A stretch of DNA of 11,603 bases from JABMOV01 sp964654545 (GTDB taxonomy: Bacteria > Fidelibacterota > Marinisomatia > Marinisomatales > JABMOV01): contig CAZZIU010000042.1 in the NCBI GenBank assembly GCA_964654545.1, forward strand, positions 1 through 11,603. Direction: 5' to 3'. The position numbers and the translations under genes are program-made. The first letter of the stretch is position 1, and every line of letters starts with the position of its first letter. The notes beneath the pieces are model-generated. The model was not told the origin of the DNA. It made no database searches and saw only the letters and a program-made list of their open reading frames with translations. Below, in pieces: positions 1-8,000 of this stretch.

Positions 1-39
1 TGTTTTCAAATAGACAATAAGTTGCCGATTTCGCGTTAA
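1..39 (+). CDS. Possible C-terminal tail of an upstream gene (partial)
   Basis: Frame 1 is open from the first base to a TAA at 37-39 and would encode 12 residues (CFQIDNKLPISR). The other two plus-strand frames are closed early by stops at 10-12 and 18-20. The stop lies 8 bases before a strong inverted repeat that looks like a terminator, which is where a gene end would be expected. Twelve residues are far too few to identify a family, and an open frame this short can occur by chance. This is therefore only a plausible gene end. Confidence 0.3.
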   Translation, partial: CFQIDNKLPISR

Positions 40-47
40 TAAAAGAG

Positions 48-94
48 AAAGCTAACAAGTGTGGCACATCCTCACTTGTTAGCTTTATTATCAA
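48..94 (+). terminator. Hairpin with T-rich tail, probable intrinsic terminator before the operon
   Basis: The arms AAAGCTAACAAGTG (48-61) and CACTTGTTAGCTTT (73-86) are perfect 14-base reverse complements around an 11-base loop, and TTTATTAT follows the right arm. The stem is A/T-rich (5 of 14 pairs are G-C), so it is weaker than a textbook terminator. It ends only 15 bases before the ATG at 102. Going leftwards on the minus strand the stem is followed by a run rich in T, so it could act in both directions. It could instead lie in the leader of the operon as an attenuator or RNA-stabilising element, because little room remains for a promoter between the stem and the first ATG. Confidence 0.55.
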
Positions 95-101
95 AATAAG
101 A

Positions 102-1262
102 ATGAAAGCCATATTATTAATAATTACTTTAATTAATACAATTTCATTATCAAATGTAATTGAATTGAACGACTATATCACCCCAGAAGAGTTAAAATAT
201 ATCTATCATTACGGAGGAGACGGGTCCATATGTATAACAAAGAATGAGATATTTGTTGGAGGAAAGAAATACAACTATATAATAGAACCAGGTAAAAGGT
301 TAGTAAGAAAATTTTGTGGGATTTCAAATATCAAAACCGGGGCTGTCTCTTTATACTCGGACGATTCGTTATTAGTTGCTCACTCATTTAATCCAGAAAA
401 TGGATATTACTATTTGCAAATATTAAATAGAAAGGGTGAGTTAATATCTAACTCAATTAAACATCACCCCGGAACAGGAAATTTATTCTTCAATCAAGCG
501 GATTCGACAATTGTGATTAGTGGATTACACTTTACGCGATATTGTGAGATGTTGGATAAATATGATGAGGAAAGTTTTACGCCTTCAAAACAATCCAAGC
601 GGGGCATTAATAATTTTTTTTCATCAAATATGGCATATACTCTTACTAAATATGATTTCAACCTTACACTAATAGATTCTGCTAATCCCATTGAAAGAAG
701 GGGTCAAAATTATCGTGGCTATTCAAATTTGTATTTACATGAAGTATTTGATATGGATACTTTGAATAATATCTACACGATTCACAATTCTTCTAATTAT
801 CTAATAAGAAAATATTCTTATAACTTTGAATTGCTTTTTGAGTTTAATGCAGAAAATGAAAATTTCATCCAAATCCCAGATAAATTAACGGGGGCCAAAG
901 GGAATAGAATGTTTAATATCCCAGGGACATATTCACTTATATATACTTTAAAATATATCAAGAATATGATTTTTATTTCATTCTATCAGAACACAAATGG
1001 CTGGGAACGCTCGTATGGACCCTTCTATTATGACTTATATACAAATGATGGTGACGTTATTGCAACTGGTACATTGCCATATAGAGTCGTTTCCAAAGAT
1101 AACTCGGGTAATCTTTATTTATTAGTAAAACAAAACGCAAAAAATATTTTTTATGACGATAAATATTACCTGATTTCTATTACTGTAAACGAATTGTTAC
1201 AAAATGAAATTTCTAAGTCATCCCTAGAGCGAGAAATTGATGAATATATGGGGGCATATTGA
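102..1262 (+). CDS. Secreted beta-propeller-like protein of unknown function (386 aa)
   Basis: I do not recognise a named family. Residues 1 to about 17 form a hydrophobic signal peptide (MKAILLIITLINTISLS) with no lipobox cysteine, so the protein is probably exported to the periplasm or beyond. The mature part is rich in Tyr, Asn, Ile and Phe. It carries several segments of the kind seen in propeller blades, where a short aspartate/glycine turn leads into paired strands: around 84-115 (SDDSLLVAHS, then LQILNRKGELI), 218-248 (DTLNNIYTI, then IRKYSYNFELLFEF) and 330-343 (SKDNSGNLYLLV). The next gene has clearer propeller signatures, and the two may be divergent relatives. The ATG at 102 has no Shine-Dalgarno sequence, but it places the signal peptide exactly at the N-terminus. 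The stop overlaps the next start by 4 bases. Its base composition is visibly poorer in G+C than the pump genes downstream. The existence of the gene is secure; the fold is an inference and the role is unknown. Confidence 0.75.
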   Translation: MKAILLIITLINTISLSNVIELNDYITPEELKYIYHYGGDGSICITKNEIFVGGKKYNYIIEPGKRLVRKFCGISNIKTGAVSLYSDDSLLVAHSFNPENGYYYLQILNRKGELISNSIKHHPGTGNLFFNQADSTIVISGLHFTRYCEMLDKYDEESFTPSKQSKRGINNFFSSNMAYTLTKYDFNLTLIDSANPIERRGQNYRGYSNLYLHEVFDMDTLNNIYTIHNSSNYLIRKYSYNFELLFEFNAENENFIQIPDKLTGAKGNRMFNIPGTYSLIYTLKYIKNMIFISFYQNTNGWERSYGPFYYDLYTNDGDVIATGTLPYRVVSKDNSGNLYLLVKQNAKNIFYDDKYYLISITVNELLQNEISKSSLEREIDEYMGAY

Positions 1263-2191
1263 AAATAGTAAAAACCGTAATTATTATATTCGCAATTTCA
1301 CATATATTCTGCCAAGATTTAAAATTTATAGATAAAATTGTTTCAGATGATTTTTATAAATTGACAAAAATAATAGTCGTTCCAAAAAGTATCTATCTGT
1401 TAGATGTTGGCAATACAAAAATTTACCAATTCACAAATTTTCTAAAGCTTTTCAATGTAATTGGTTCCTATGGTCTGGGCCCTGGGGAATTTGTCGAACC
1501 CAATGATATCCTTGTAAATGGTGATACTCTTTGGGTGCTGGATCATTCATCCATGCGTATTAATACATTTATCAATGGAGATTTTGTCTCATTCACCCAA
1601 TTGGAGATAATGCCGATTTCCTTCGATAAAATTGGAAATAGATTTTCGGTGGGACATGTTTTTTCTTCTGTTTTCATGGCAAATTATTCCATGGATGGAA
1701 GCCACATTGACTCTGTTTCATTTCAAGGTGCTTCAAAATTATATTTCAAGGGTTCACCCTTTCCTATATTCTCAGCATTGACGCATATGGCATCATCAGA
1801 AAAGTATATTTACTTAACATATGAGTATAAAAACGCAGTTGAGAAGTACAACTCCAATCTTCAATTGATCAAAAGTACCTTTATCTCAGAATACATAGAA
1901 GAACCTGAGGTTCGTGATGGTGGAGGCAACCAATTTTATATTGATGGTATGGCTATTGCAAAAGATATCCAATTCTATCAAAATAAAGTCTATGTGCTAT
2001 GGATGGCACAAAATGAGCAAATTGAATGTGAAGGTTTATCTCAGTTGTCAGTGTTTGATTCTGACTTGAATCACGAACAAGATATCACTCTCCCTGATTG
2101 TATTGTCGGATTTGATATCCATGATGGGAAATTATATGGAGTTTGTGAAGAACCTGAACCACAGGTTGTGATTTACAATTTTGATTACTAA
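1259..2191 (+). CDS. Secreted six-bladed beta-propeller-type protein (310 aa)
   Basis: Residues 1-18 form a signal peptide (MKIVKTVIIIFAISHIFC) followed by QD. The cysteine at 18 is not preceded by a good lipobox (HIFC), so a lipoprotein is possible but not favoured. The segment IGSYGLGPGEFVEPNDI (68-84), followed by LWVLDHSSMRINTF (91-104), is the G-x-GPGEF blade signature typical of six-bladed propeller (NHL-like) proteins common in Bacteroidota. Further strand-turn repeats run to the C-terminus (KIYQFTN, VEKYNSN, LSVFDSD, VVIYNFD). The mature part has three cysteines (257, 281, 296). The start is a TTG sharing bases with the TGA of the previous gene. An in-frame stop at 1241-1243 leaves no upstream ATG, and the TTG puts the signal peptide at the very N-terminus. 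Proteins of this class usually act as binding or scaffold modules in the envelope; no catalytic residues are visible. The stop directly abuts the next ATG, so this is an operon member. Confidence 0.8.
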   Translation: MKIVKTVIIIFAISHIFCQDLKFIDKIVSDDFYKLTKIIVVPKSIYLLDVGNTKIYQFTNFLKLFNVIGSYGLGPGEFVEPNDILVNGDTLWVLDHSSMRINTFINGDFVSFTQLEIMPISFDKIGNRFSVGHVFSSVFMANYSMDGSHIDSVSFQGASKLYFKGSPFPIFSALTHMASSEKYIYLTYEYKNAVEKYNSNLQLIKSTFISEYIEEPEVRDGGGNQFYIDGMAIAKDIQFYQNKVYVLWMAQNEQIECEGLSQLSVFDSDLNHEQDITLPDCIVGFDIHDGKLYGVCEEPEPQVVIYNFDY

Positions 2192-2623
2192 ATGAAAAAA
2201 ATTATATCAAGTCTACCCTATTTGGTGTCCATAGGCTTCTTCTACTTTGCCATTGTAAAAATATATATTTTATATCAGTATGGATTTACTCCTTATACAA
2301 AACAAATGTCTCAACTTGGATTGCCTGATTGGTTAGCTGGCTATATAATAATTGCCATCATAATTGAACTCTTTTTATCCATAGGAGTTTGGTATGAACG
2401 ATCATTTACTTATGGAATAATTGGCGGTATTCTACTTGTTTCATTTGGCGCAATTTTAACAATAATTTCACTAATTATGCGCTACTCCACCGACTGCGGC
2501 TGCGGCTTATATGGCCATAACGAATACGGTATCCTCTTTCAAAAACTAATTATTTTATCTATTTTAAATTTTTTACATAGATCACGACATCAACTGTATC
2601 CAACTTCTATAAATGAAATATGA
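2192..2623 (+). CDS. MauE/DoxX-like redox-associated membrane protein (143 aa)
   Basis: A small integral membrane protein with four predicted helices (about 7-29, 47-66, 73-95 and 113-129). The second begins with the LGLPDWLAG segment and carries a conserved-type glutamate (E59 in IIIELFLSIGVW), the arrangement seen in the DoxX/MauE superfamily. After helix 3 comes DCGCGLYG (101-108), whose Cys102-Gly-Cys104 pair resembles the CGCFG motif of MauE-like proteins. MauE is needed, with the thioredoxin-like MauD, to make the disulfide-rich small subunit of methylamine dehydrogenase, and relatives occur in other thiol-handling contexts. No methylamine dehydrogenase gene and no thioredoxin-like partner lies in this window, so the gene should not be named mauE and its substrate is unknown. 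It abuts the propeller gene before it and overlaps the adaptor gene after it by an ATGA junction, so it is translationally coupled to both. It could supply or remove electrons for cysteines in an exported protein or in the pump substrate; this is an inference. Confidence 0.75.
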   Translation: MKKIISSLPYLVSIGFFYFAIVKIYILYQYGFTPYTKQMSQLGLPDWLAGYIIIAIIIELFLSIGVWYERSFTYGIIGGILLVSFGAILTIISLIMRYSTDCGCGLYGHNEYGILFQKLIILSILNFLHRSRHQLYPTSINEI

Positions 2624-3735
2624 AAAAAATTATTGTTTTTATTGTTGCCATGCTTCTGGTTGTTATTGTCTATTTCTATTTTCAGAAACCTGATGAAATT
2701 CAGGAAAAAATTCAGTCACAAAATAATGGGAGTACTGTACAGGTCACAGCTACCTGGGTTACTTCCGGTGATCTCAATATAATTCTCACGGCCCCAGCCA
2801 CCATTAGGGCTTATCAAAAAGGGATTGTAAAATCCGAAACCAAGGCAAAAATAACCCGCATTCTTGTTGAGAATGGAGAGCTCATAAATCGTGGCGACAC
2901 ATTAATTATTTTGGATGATACATTGCCCAAAATCGAACTAGACCGCTCGCGCGGTGAATTTTTCAAAGCTCTAACTGAATTCCTAACTGAGCTCAAAGTA
3001 ACTGATACACATAAATATGAAGAATGGAGCAACTGGTTTGACCATGTTTTGCATAAAAAGATACTGCCCCCTCTCCCAAATTCATTGTCTCAAAGCACAC
3101 TGGTCGCCATTGTCCGTTATAATATTCATCAATATTATGCCTGTGTTAAAGAAGCAGAACAAAATGTTCAACAGTGTACGATCGAGGCGCCTTTTTCTGG
3201 GGCTATCTCAAATGTTTTGGTTTATCCCGGTGAAGAATTAACTCCCGGACAGGAATGCCTCACTTTAACAGAACTCTCTGAAATCCAGGTGGAAATCAAT
3301 TTGCTGGATAAAGATATTGTTGGTTTGTCTCCAAATGCCTCATTTTATTTTGCTGAATTTCCCGATGATTTCTATCGAATATCTTCCATTAACCCTGATA
3401 TCGATGATAAAACCCACACAGGAAAAGCCCTAGCGCAAATACACAATAAATATGGTTTTAAAGACGGACAAAATGTGATGGTCAATATCAACGCGAAATC
3501 CTACCAAAATCGATTGACCGTCCCCAAAGAAGCTGTTCTAACCCGAAATAATCGGAATTTGGTCTTTATCGTAAAAAGCGGAATTGCCAAATGGCAATAT
3601 GTTGATTTGGGTGTGAGCAACGACAGATTGATTGAAATCACCAAAGGCATCTCGAATGAAGATACGGTCCTTATCAGCGGACACTATTCCTTGGCTCACG
3701 ACGTTCCTGTAAATGTAAACATGGAACCTCGTTAA
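2620..3735 (+). CDS. RND efflux periplasmic adaptor subunit (membrane fusion protein, 371 aa)
   Basis: This is the HlyD/AcrA-type adaptor that bridges the inner-membrane RND pump and the TolC-like channel. Residues 3-21 form an N-terminal hydrophobic anchor with no lipobox. The first half of the biotinyl-lipoyl-like domain follows (ATIRAYQKGIVKSETKAKIT, 60-79, then VENGELINRGDTLIILDD, 83-100). A helical insert covers about 105-187. The second lipoyl half is CTIEAPFSGAISNVLVYPGE (186-205). The beta-barrel (about 222-297) comes next, and the membrane-proximal domain includes LTVPKEAVLTRNN (299-311) and a closing VLISGH segment. The insert is unusual: it has a proline-rich turn (ILPPLPNSL, 148-156) and Trp136/Trp139, and the RLS-type tip motif of TolC-binding hairpins is not evident. 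The length is usual for the family. The start overlaps the previous stop (ATGA), so translation is probably coupled. The TolC-like gene follows after 18 bases. Confidence 0.93.
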   Translation: MKKIIVFIVAMLLVVIVYFYFQKPDEIQEKIQSQNNGSTVQVTATWVTSGDLNIILTAPATIRAYQKGIVKSETKAKITRILVENGELINRGDTLIILDDTLPKIELDRSRGEFFKALTEFLTELKVTDTHKYEEWSNWFDHVLHKKILPPLPNSLSQSTLVAIVRYNIHQYYACVKEAEQNVQQCTIEAPFSGAISNVLVYPGEELTPGQECLTLTELSEIQVEINLLDKDIVGLSPNASFYFAEFPDDFYRISSINPDIDDKTHTGKALAQIHNKYGFKDGQNVMVNINAKSYQNRLTVPKEAVLTRNNRNLVFIVKSGIAKWQYVDLGVSNDRLIEITKGISNEDTVLISGHYSLAHDVPVNVNMEPR

Positions 3736-3753
3736 TCCGGGTTTATCTGATCA

Positions 3754-5064
3754 ATGATCCTTTTTAAATATTGCTGGTTTAAGCTTTTTTTATTGCTACC
3801 AATTTTGTCCTATGCACAGACTATAAACTCTTTTGAAGAATATTTAAATACCGTTTTATCAAAAAATTCAAACCGGGAGGAACTGTCTCTTCAAAACGAG
3901 GAGAATTTGACCCAACAACGTCAAATTATGTCTCAGAGGTTTCCGACGATTTCTTCTTATCTAAATTCATACCAATCACAGCAAGGTCCCCGGGATGTCT
4001 ATCTCGGTGGTGAGATTTATCAGCAACCGGCCACCTCCTATGAGAGTCATTATGTGGGTCTTAATTTTAGGGAGCAGCTTTTTGATTATGGCAATTCAAT
4101 TCGTAAAAACCAAAAAGTGAACCGGATAAAATTGTCACAGGAAGCGCAATATCTGGAAAACTCGCGACAATTATGTATTAAAGCTGGTAATGCATATTTG
4201 GATCTTGCCAGTGTTCTAACAACAAAGGACCTTCTGTGCTCTGAATTATCCGATCTTCAAGACCAACTGGTTTATTTCAAAAATTTAATTATGAGTGGCG
4301 CAAAACCACCTGCAGACAGTCTTCGGTTTAGCATTCAAATCAATAACATTAAATCTCAGATCTATTTCAACAACTCGCAACGCATGCAATCTCAAGTTGA
4401 TGTTGCGTATTATCTAAAACAATCATTGATTGAGGTAGATTCTGTCATCGTACCGGAATTCCCAACCATTATGGAATCAATTGAAAATATTACTAATCCC
4501 AAAGCGCAAAAGATTAAGGAAAATATCAAAGGGGAAGAATTAAACCTCAGCATTATCCAATGGGATAAATTTCCGGATGTTTATCTTAATGCATCCTATG
4601 ATCGCGGTGGATCAAATATTCAAAAATTATATGTGGATATGAATAAAGATTGGAATATGAGTGTTTCATTGTCTTTGTCGATTCCAATCTTTCAAAATCA
4701 TAAGCAGAATGTCCAGGAAACTCAATCCAAATTGGAAATCCTTAGGTTAAAGAATCAACTGGCAGAAGAAGAGCTACAATTTGAAGCCGAAATTTCATCC
4801 CTGATCGCTGAAATAAGCGCTAACGCAAAGCAGGTTCAACTCCTCGAAGAGAACGTAAAAAAACAACGGCAGGTTTATGCTTATGACCATGAACGTTATC
4901 TCTTGGGTATCTTGTCATATAATGAATACATGGAAACCAAAAAAACGCTCCTCTCTTCGGAGCAAAAACTCGTGACAATACGATATCAACAGCTAAAAAA
5001 CCAATTTAAACTCAATGTCCTGACCGGCGCATGGGACAATCAAATTCTTTCCTTTATTCATTGA
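3754..5064 (+). CDS. TolC-family outer membrane efflux channel (436 aa)
   Basis: This is the outer-membrane exit duct of the tripartite pump. Residues 1-21 form a signal peptide (MILFKYCWFKLFLLLPILSY, then A) with likely cleavage before Gln22; there is no lipobox cysteine. The mature protein shows the two-fold TolC plan of long alpha-helical stretches separated by short strand segments. The first half has helices around 42-62 and 116-178 flanking a strand region (VGLNFREQLFDYGNSI, 101-116), the usual F-x-Q-x-L-F-D-x-G type motif. In the second half, strand FPDVYLNASYDRGG (273-286) and SVSLSLSIPIFQ (303-314) lead into a long helix to about 420 ending at LNVLTGAW. The second repeat's IPIFQNHK is the counterpart of the family's P[LI]F.G motif. 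The protein is about as long as typical members of the family. It lies between the adaptor and the first permease with gaps of 18 and 17 bases, so it is very probably co-transcribed with its partners. Substrate specificity cannot be read from a TolC protein. Confidence 0.92.
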   Translation: MILFKYCWFKLFLLLPILSYAQTINSFEEYLNTVLSKNSNREELSLQNEENLTQQRQIMSQRFPTISSYLNSYQSQQGPRDVYLGGEIYQQPATSYESHYVGLNFREQLFDYGNSIRKNQKVNRIKLSQEAQYLENSRQLCIKAGNAYLDLASVLTTKDLLCSELSDLQDQLVYFKNLIMSGAKPPADSLRFSIQINNIKSQIYFNNSQRMQSQVDVAYYLKQSLIEVDSVIVPEFPTIMESIENITNPKAQKIKENIKGEELNLSIIQWDKFPDVYLNASYDRGGSNIQKLYVDMNKDWNMSVSLSLSIPIFQNHKQNVQETQSKLEILRLKNQLAEEELQFEAEISSLIAEISANAKQVQLLEENVKKQRQVYAYDHERYLLGILSYNEYMETKKTLLSSEQKLVTIRYQQLKNQFKLNVLTGAWDNQILSFIH

Positions 5065-5081
5065 TCCCGATCTAAATAACC

Positions 5082-8000
5082 ATGTTCGCGGTTAAACGTC
5101 CAATCACAATTCTCATGGCAACCATTGCCTTGGCTGTGTTTGGCTGGCAATCTCTGCGCCTGTTGGAAACCTCATTGTTGCCGGAGATGGTATACCCAAA
5201 ATTTGTCATCATTACAAAATCCCCGGGAGGCAATGCGGAAGAGATTGAACAGGCCATTTCAATCCCATTGGAGGAATCATTGTCTTCCCTCCCCGGTCTC
5301 CAAGATATAACCTCATCTTCCCGAGATGGTTTATCCGTCATTGAAGTGTTGTTTCATTGGGAGATTGATTCACGTTTTACGCTCCTGCGTATTCGTGAAA
5401 AAATTGATATTGCATTAGATCGGCTGCCAAAAGGTGTGGATCGGCCTTTCATCATGGATTTTAATCCTGGATCGGCTCCCATTATGGACTTGGTGCTGAG
5501 CGGACCCAAAGATTTAAACGAACTCAATGAAATTGCCACCGATATCATTCAGCCAAGATTTTCCCAAATAGATGGTGTGGCACGTGCGGCGATCATTGGT
5601 GCTCCTCGGCCTGTGGTTCATATTGAGCTGGATTCCAAAGCATGTGCACTATTCAATATCTCTGCCGGGGATATTGAACAATCAATTCAGGATAATTTGC
5701 CACAACAACCGCTTTCATCGTTAGTGCGCGTCGGTTATGCCGAATATCCGCTTATAGTTGATTTCCCCATGGATGATCCATCGGAACTGGAAAGACTTCC
5801 CGTTCAAAATGTTGCCAACACGCCTGTGGCTTTGCATGACGTTGCCCGTATTTATGTCGCACCTTTGGAGTATCAATCCAGAGTCTATCGTGACACATCT
5901 CAGGTGTTGTATGTTCAATTATTCAAAGAATCAGGATCAAACACTGTCAGCGCAACCGAATCAGCAAAAGAATTGATTTCCACTCTGAAACGGGAGTATC
6001 CTGACATTACCATTGAAATCATTCGCGATCAGGGTGTGTTCGTGGTGAAAGCCTTGAATAGCTTAAAGCGGGCAATTTTAATCGGGGCTTTTTTAGCGTT
6101 TTTTGTGATTTGGATGTTCTTGCAAAGTTTTCGATACGCCTTATTACTTGCAACGGTAATACCAGTGAGTCTCCTAATTGTATTCAATGCTTTATATCTG
6201 CATGGAATTTCCCTGAATATTATGACACTCGGTGGATTAGCCTTGGGCATTGGACTCATTGTCGATAATGGAATTGTTTTGATGGAATCCATATTTACCG
6301 AATTCCAGCAGGAATATTCCATCGCTGCTATTGAATCCGGTATTAAAAAAGTTCGTCGGGCGATTATGGGCTCCACGCTGACGACAATCGCAATTTTTTT
6401 ACCCATTATTTATGTAAAGGGTTACGCCTCAATTTTATTTCAACAACAGGCAATCACGCTCACGTACATGCTGTTGATCTCCTTAGTTGCAGCCATTTTG
6501 TTGCTACCTGCTTTATTTCGTCTTTTTATCTTCAGAAAAAAAACATTCCACGAAAAACAAAAAACACACAACAAAAACAAAATTCTTCTAACGTTAGATC
6601 GTTTTTTTGAAAATATACATGAGAAATATCATGTGGTTTTACAACGGGCATTAGATCGGTCCGGCGAAAGTCTTATCATCGCCGGAAGCATGGTATTTTG
6701 CGGTTTTTTAGCATTTTGGTCGGTCCCACAAGAATATTGGCCAACTTTTTCATCCAACCAGGCTGAAATTAAAGTCACAGTTCCCACAACCATCCCGTAT
6801 AGCACCATCAAAGATTCGACAGTATCAACTATGAACAAGTTTTATCACCAAAATGAAGTTGAAAGTGCAACCGCTAGGATTATTCTTCCTGCGGAAAAGG
6901 ATGTGAGCAACCCTCAGGAATTATTCAGTTCGGCGGGAAATACTGCTGTTTTATTTTCCCTGAATTTGAATCAGCCTTTAATTCAGGGATCAGACCTGAG
7001 CCAAAAACTTTTGACTCTGGTTTCCCTTCCCAGGCAAGATATTTCAATATATCAAATTTCACAATTGGGTAAAAACGACGATAACAGCGGTAAAAATTTC
7101 CGTATCTATGTCTCCGGTGATAATCCGAAAAAACAGCTGGAATCGGCAGAGGCGCTTCGCAAATTCGTTGCAACCCTGCCAAATTGCGAAAACGTTATCA
7201 TTGAATCCGGAATTAAACAGACCGCCAAAGCGATTGATATAAATCGAAACTATCTTTTGTCATCATCACTCACCGCAGAGGAAATGATGGCTGATTTAAA
7301 ATTGCATATTACCCACAATGAAATCGGGCGTTGGACACAAAATCTACGCACCATCCCGGTGATCGTATTTTGGGACAATCTGTCCGGAAAAGACATTCAC
7401 GATGTGTTGGCCAGTCCCCTGGCACCCGGTGTTTATGCGGAAAGGAATGACCAATTGTTTACAGTGAAAAATATCCGCAAGTTTAATGATATCCGACGCG
7501 TAAACCGGAAGCGCGTGGTGACGGTCAGCGCATCGGTTCCGGCACAAAAATTAGCCAGTACCGTAAGTCGTACCAATCAATGGATTTCCCATAACCCATC
7601 CCCTGGGACAATGTTTATTATTTCCAGTGAAAGCCAGCAAATGGCCTATTCATTTCGGCAGCTTATGGTTGCATTTTTTCTGGCCGTTATCGTGGTTTAT
7701 CTCATATTAGCAGCGCAATTCGAATCCTTTATTCATCCCTTTAATATCATTTTAACGGTTCCCATGGGAATGTCCGGAGCTTTTGTTTCGCTGTTAATTT
7801 TTCATCAAAGTTTAAATGTCATTTCCCTCATTGGCATAGTTATGCTCATCGGAATTGGCGTGAATGATGCTATTATTAAAGTGGACTATATGAACCATCT
7901 TTTTCACCGGAGAAAAATGAGTTTACGGGAAGCTGTGCTTCAAACCAGCCGTGAAAAATTTCGTCCGGTCATCATGACCACACTAACGACAATTGTTGCC

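Noticed and set aside
86..91. TATTAT as a -10 promoter box for the operon
   Set aside because: No matching -35 element lies 16-18 bases upstream. The Bacteroidota-type TTTG/TAnnTTTG pair is also not convincing, and the bases belong to the T-run of the hairpin.
1259..1315. Lipoprotein signal on the second propeller protein (Cys18)
   Set aside because: The residues before the cysteine (SHIF) do not fit a lipobox, which wants a small residue just before Cys. An ordinary signal peptide is the simpler reading.
2192..2623. A true methylamine utilisation gene (mauE)
   Set aside because: No methylamine dehydrogenase subunit, MauD or MauG gene is present, and MauE-like proteins are widespread outside that pathway.
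6029..6406. A 125-codon open frame on the minus strand inside the first permease
   Set aside because: It lies wholly opposite TM-coding sequence of an intact RND gene and encodes no recognisable protein. The other minus-strand frames within the RND genes are shadows of the same kind.
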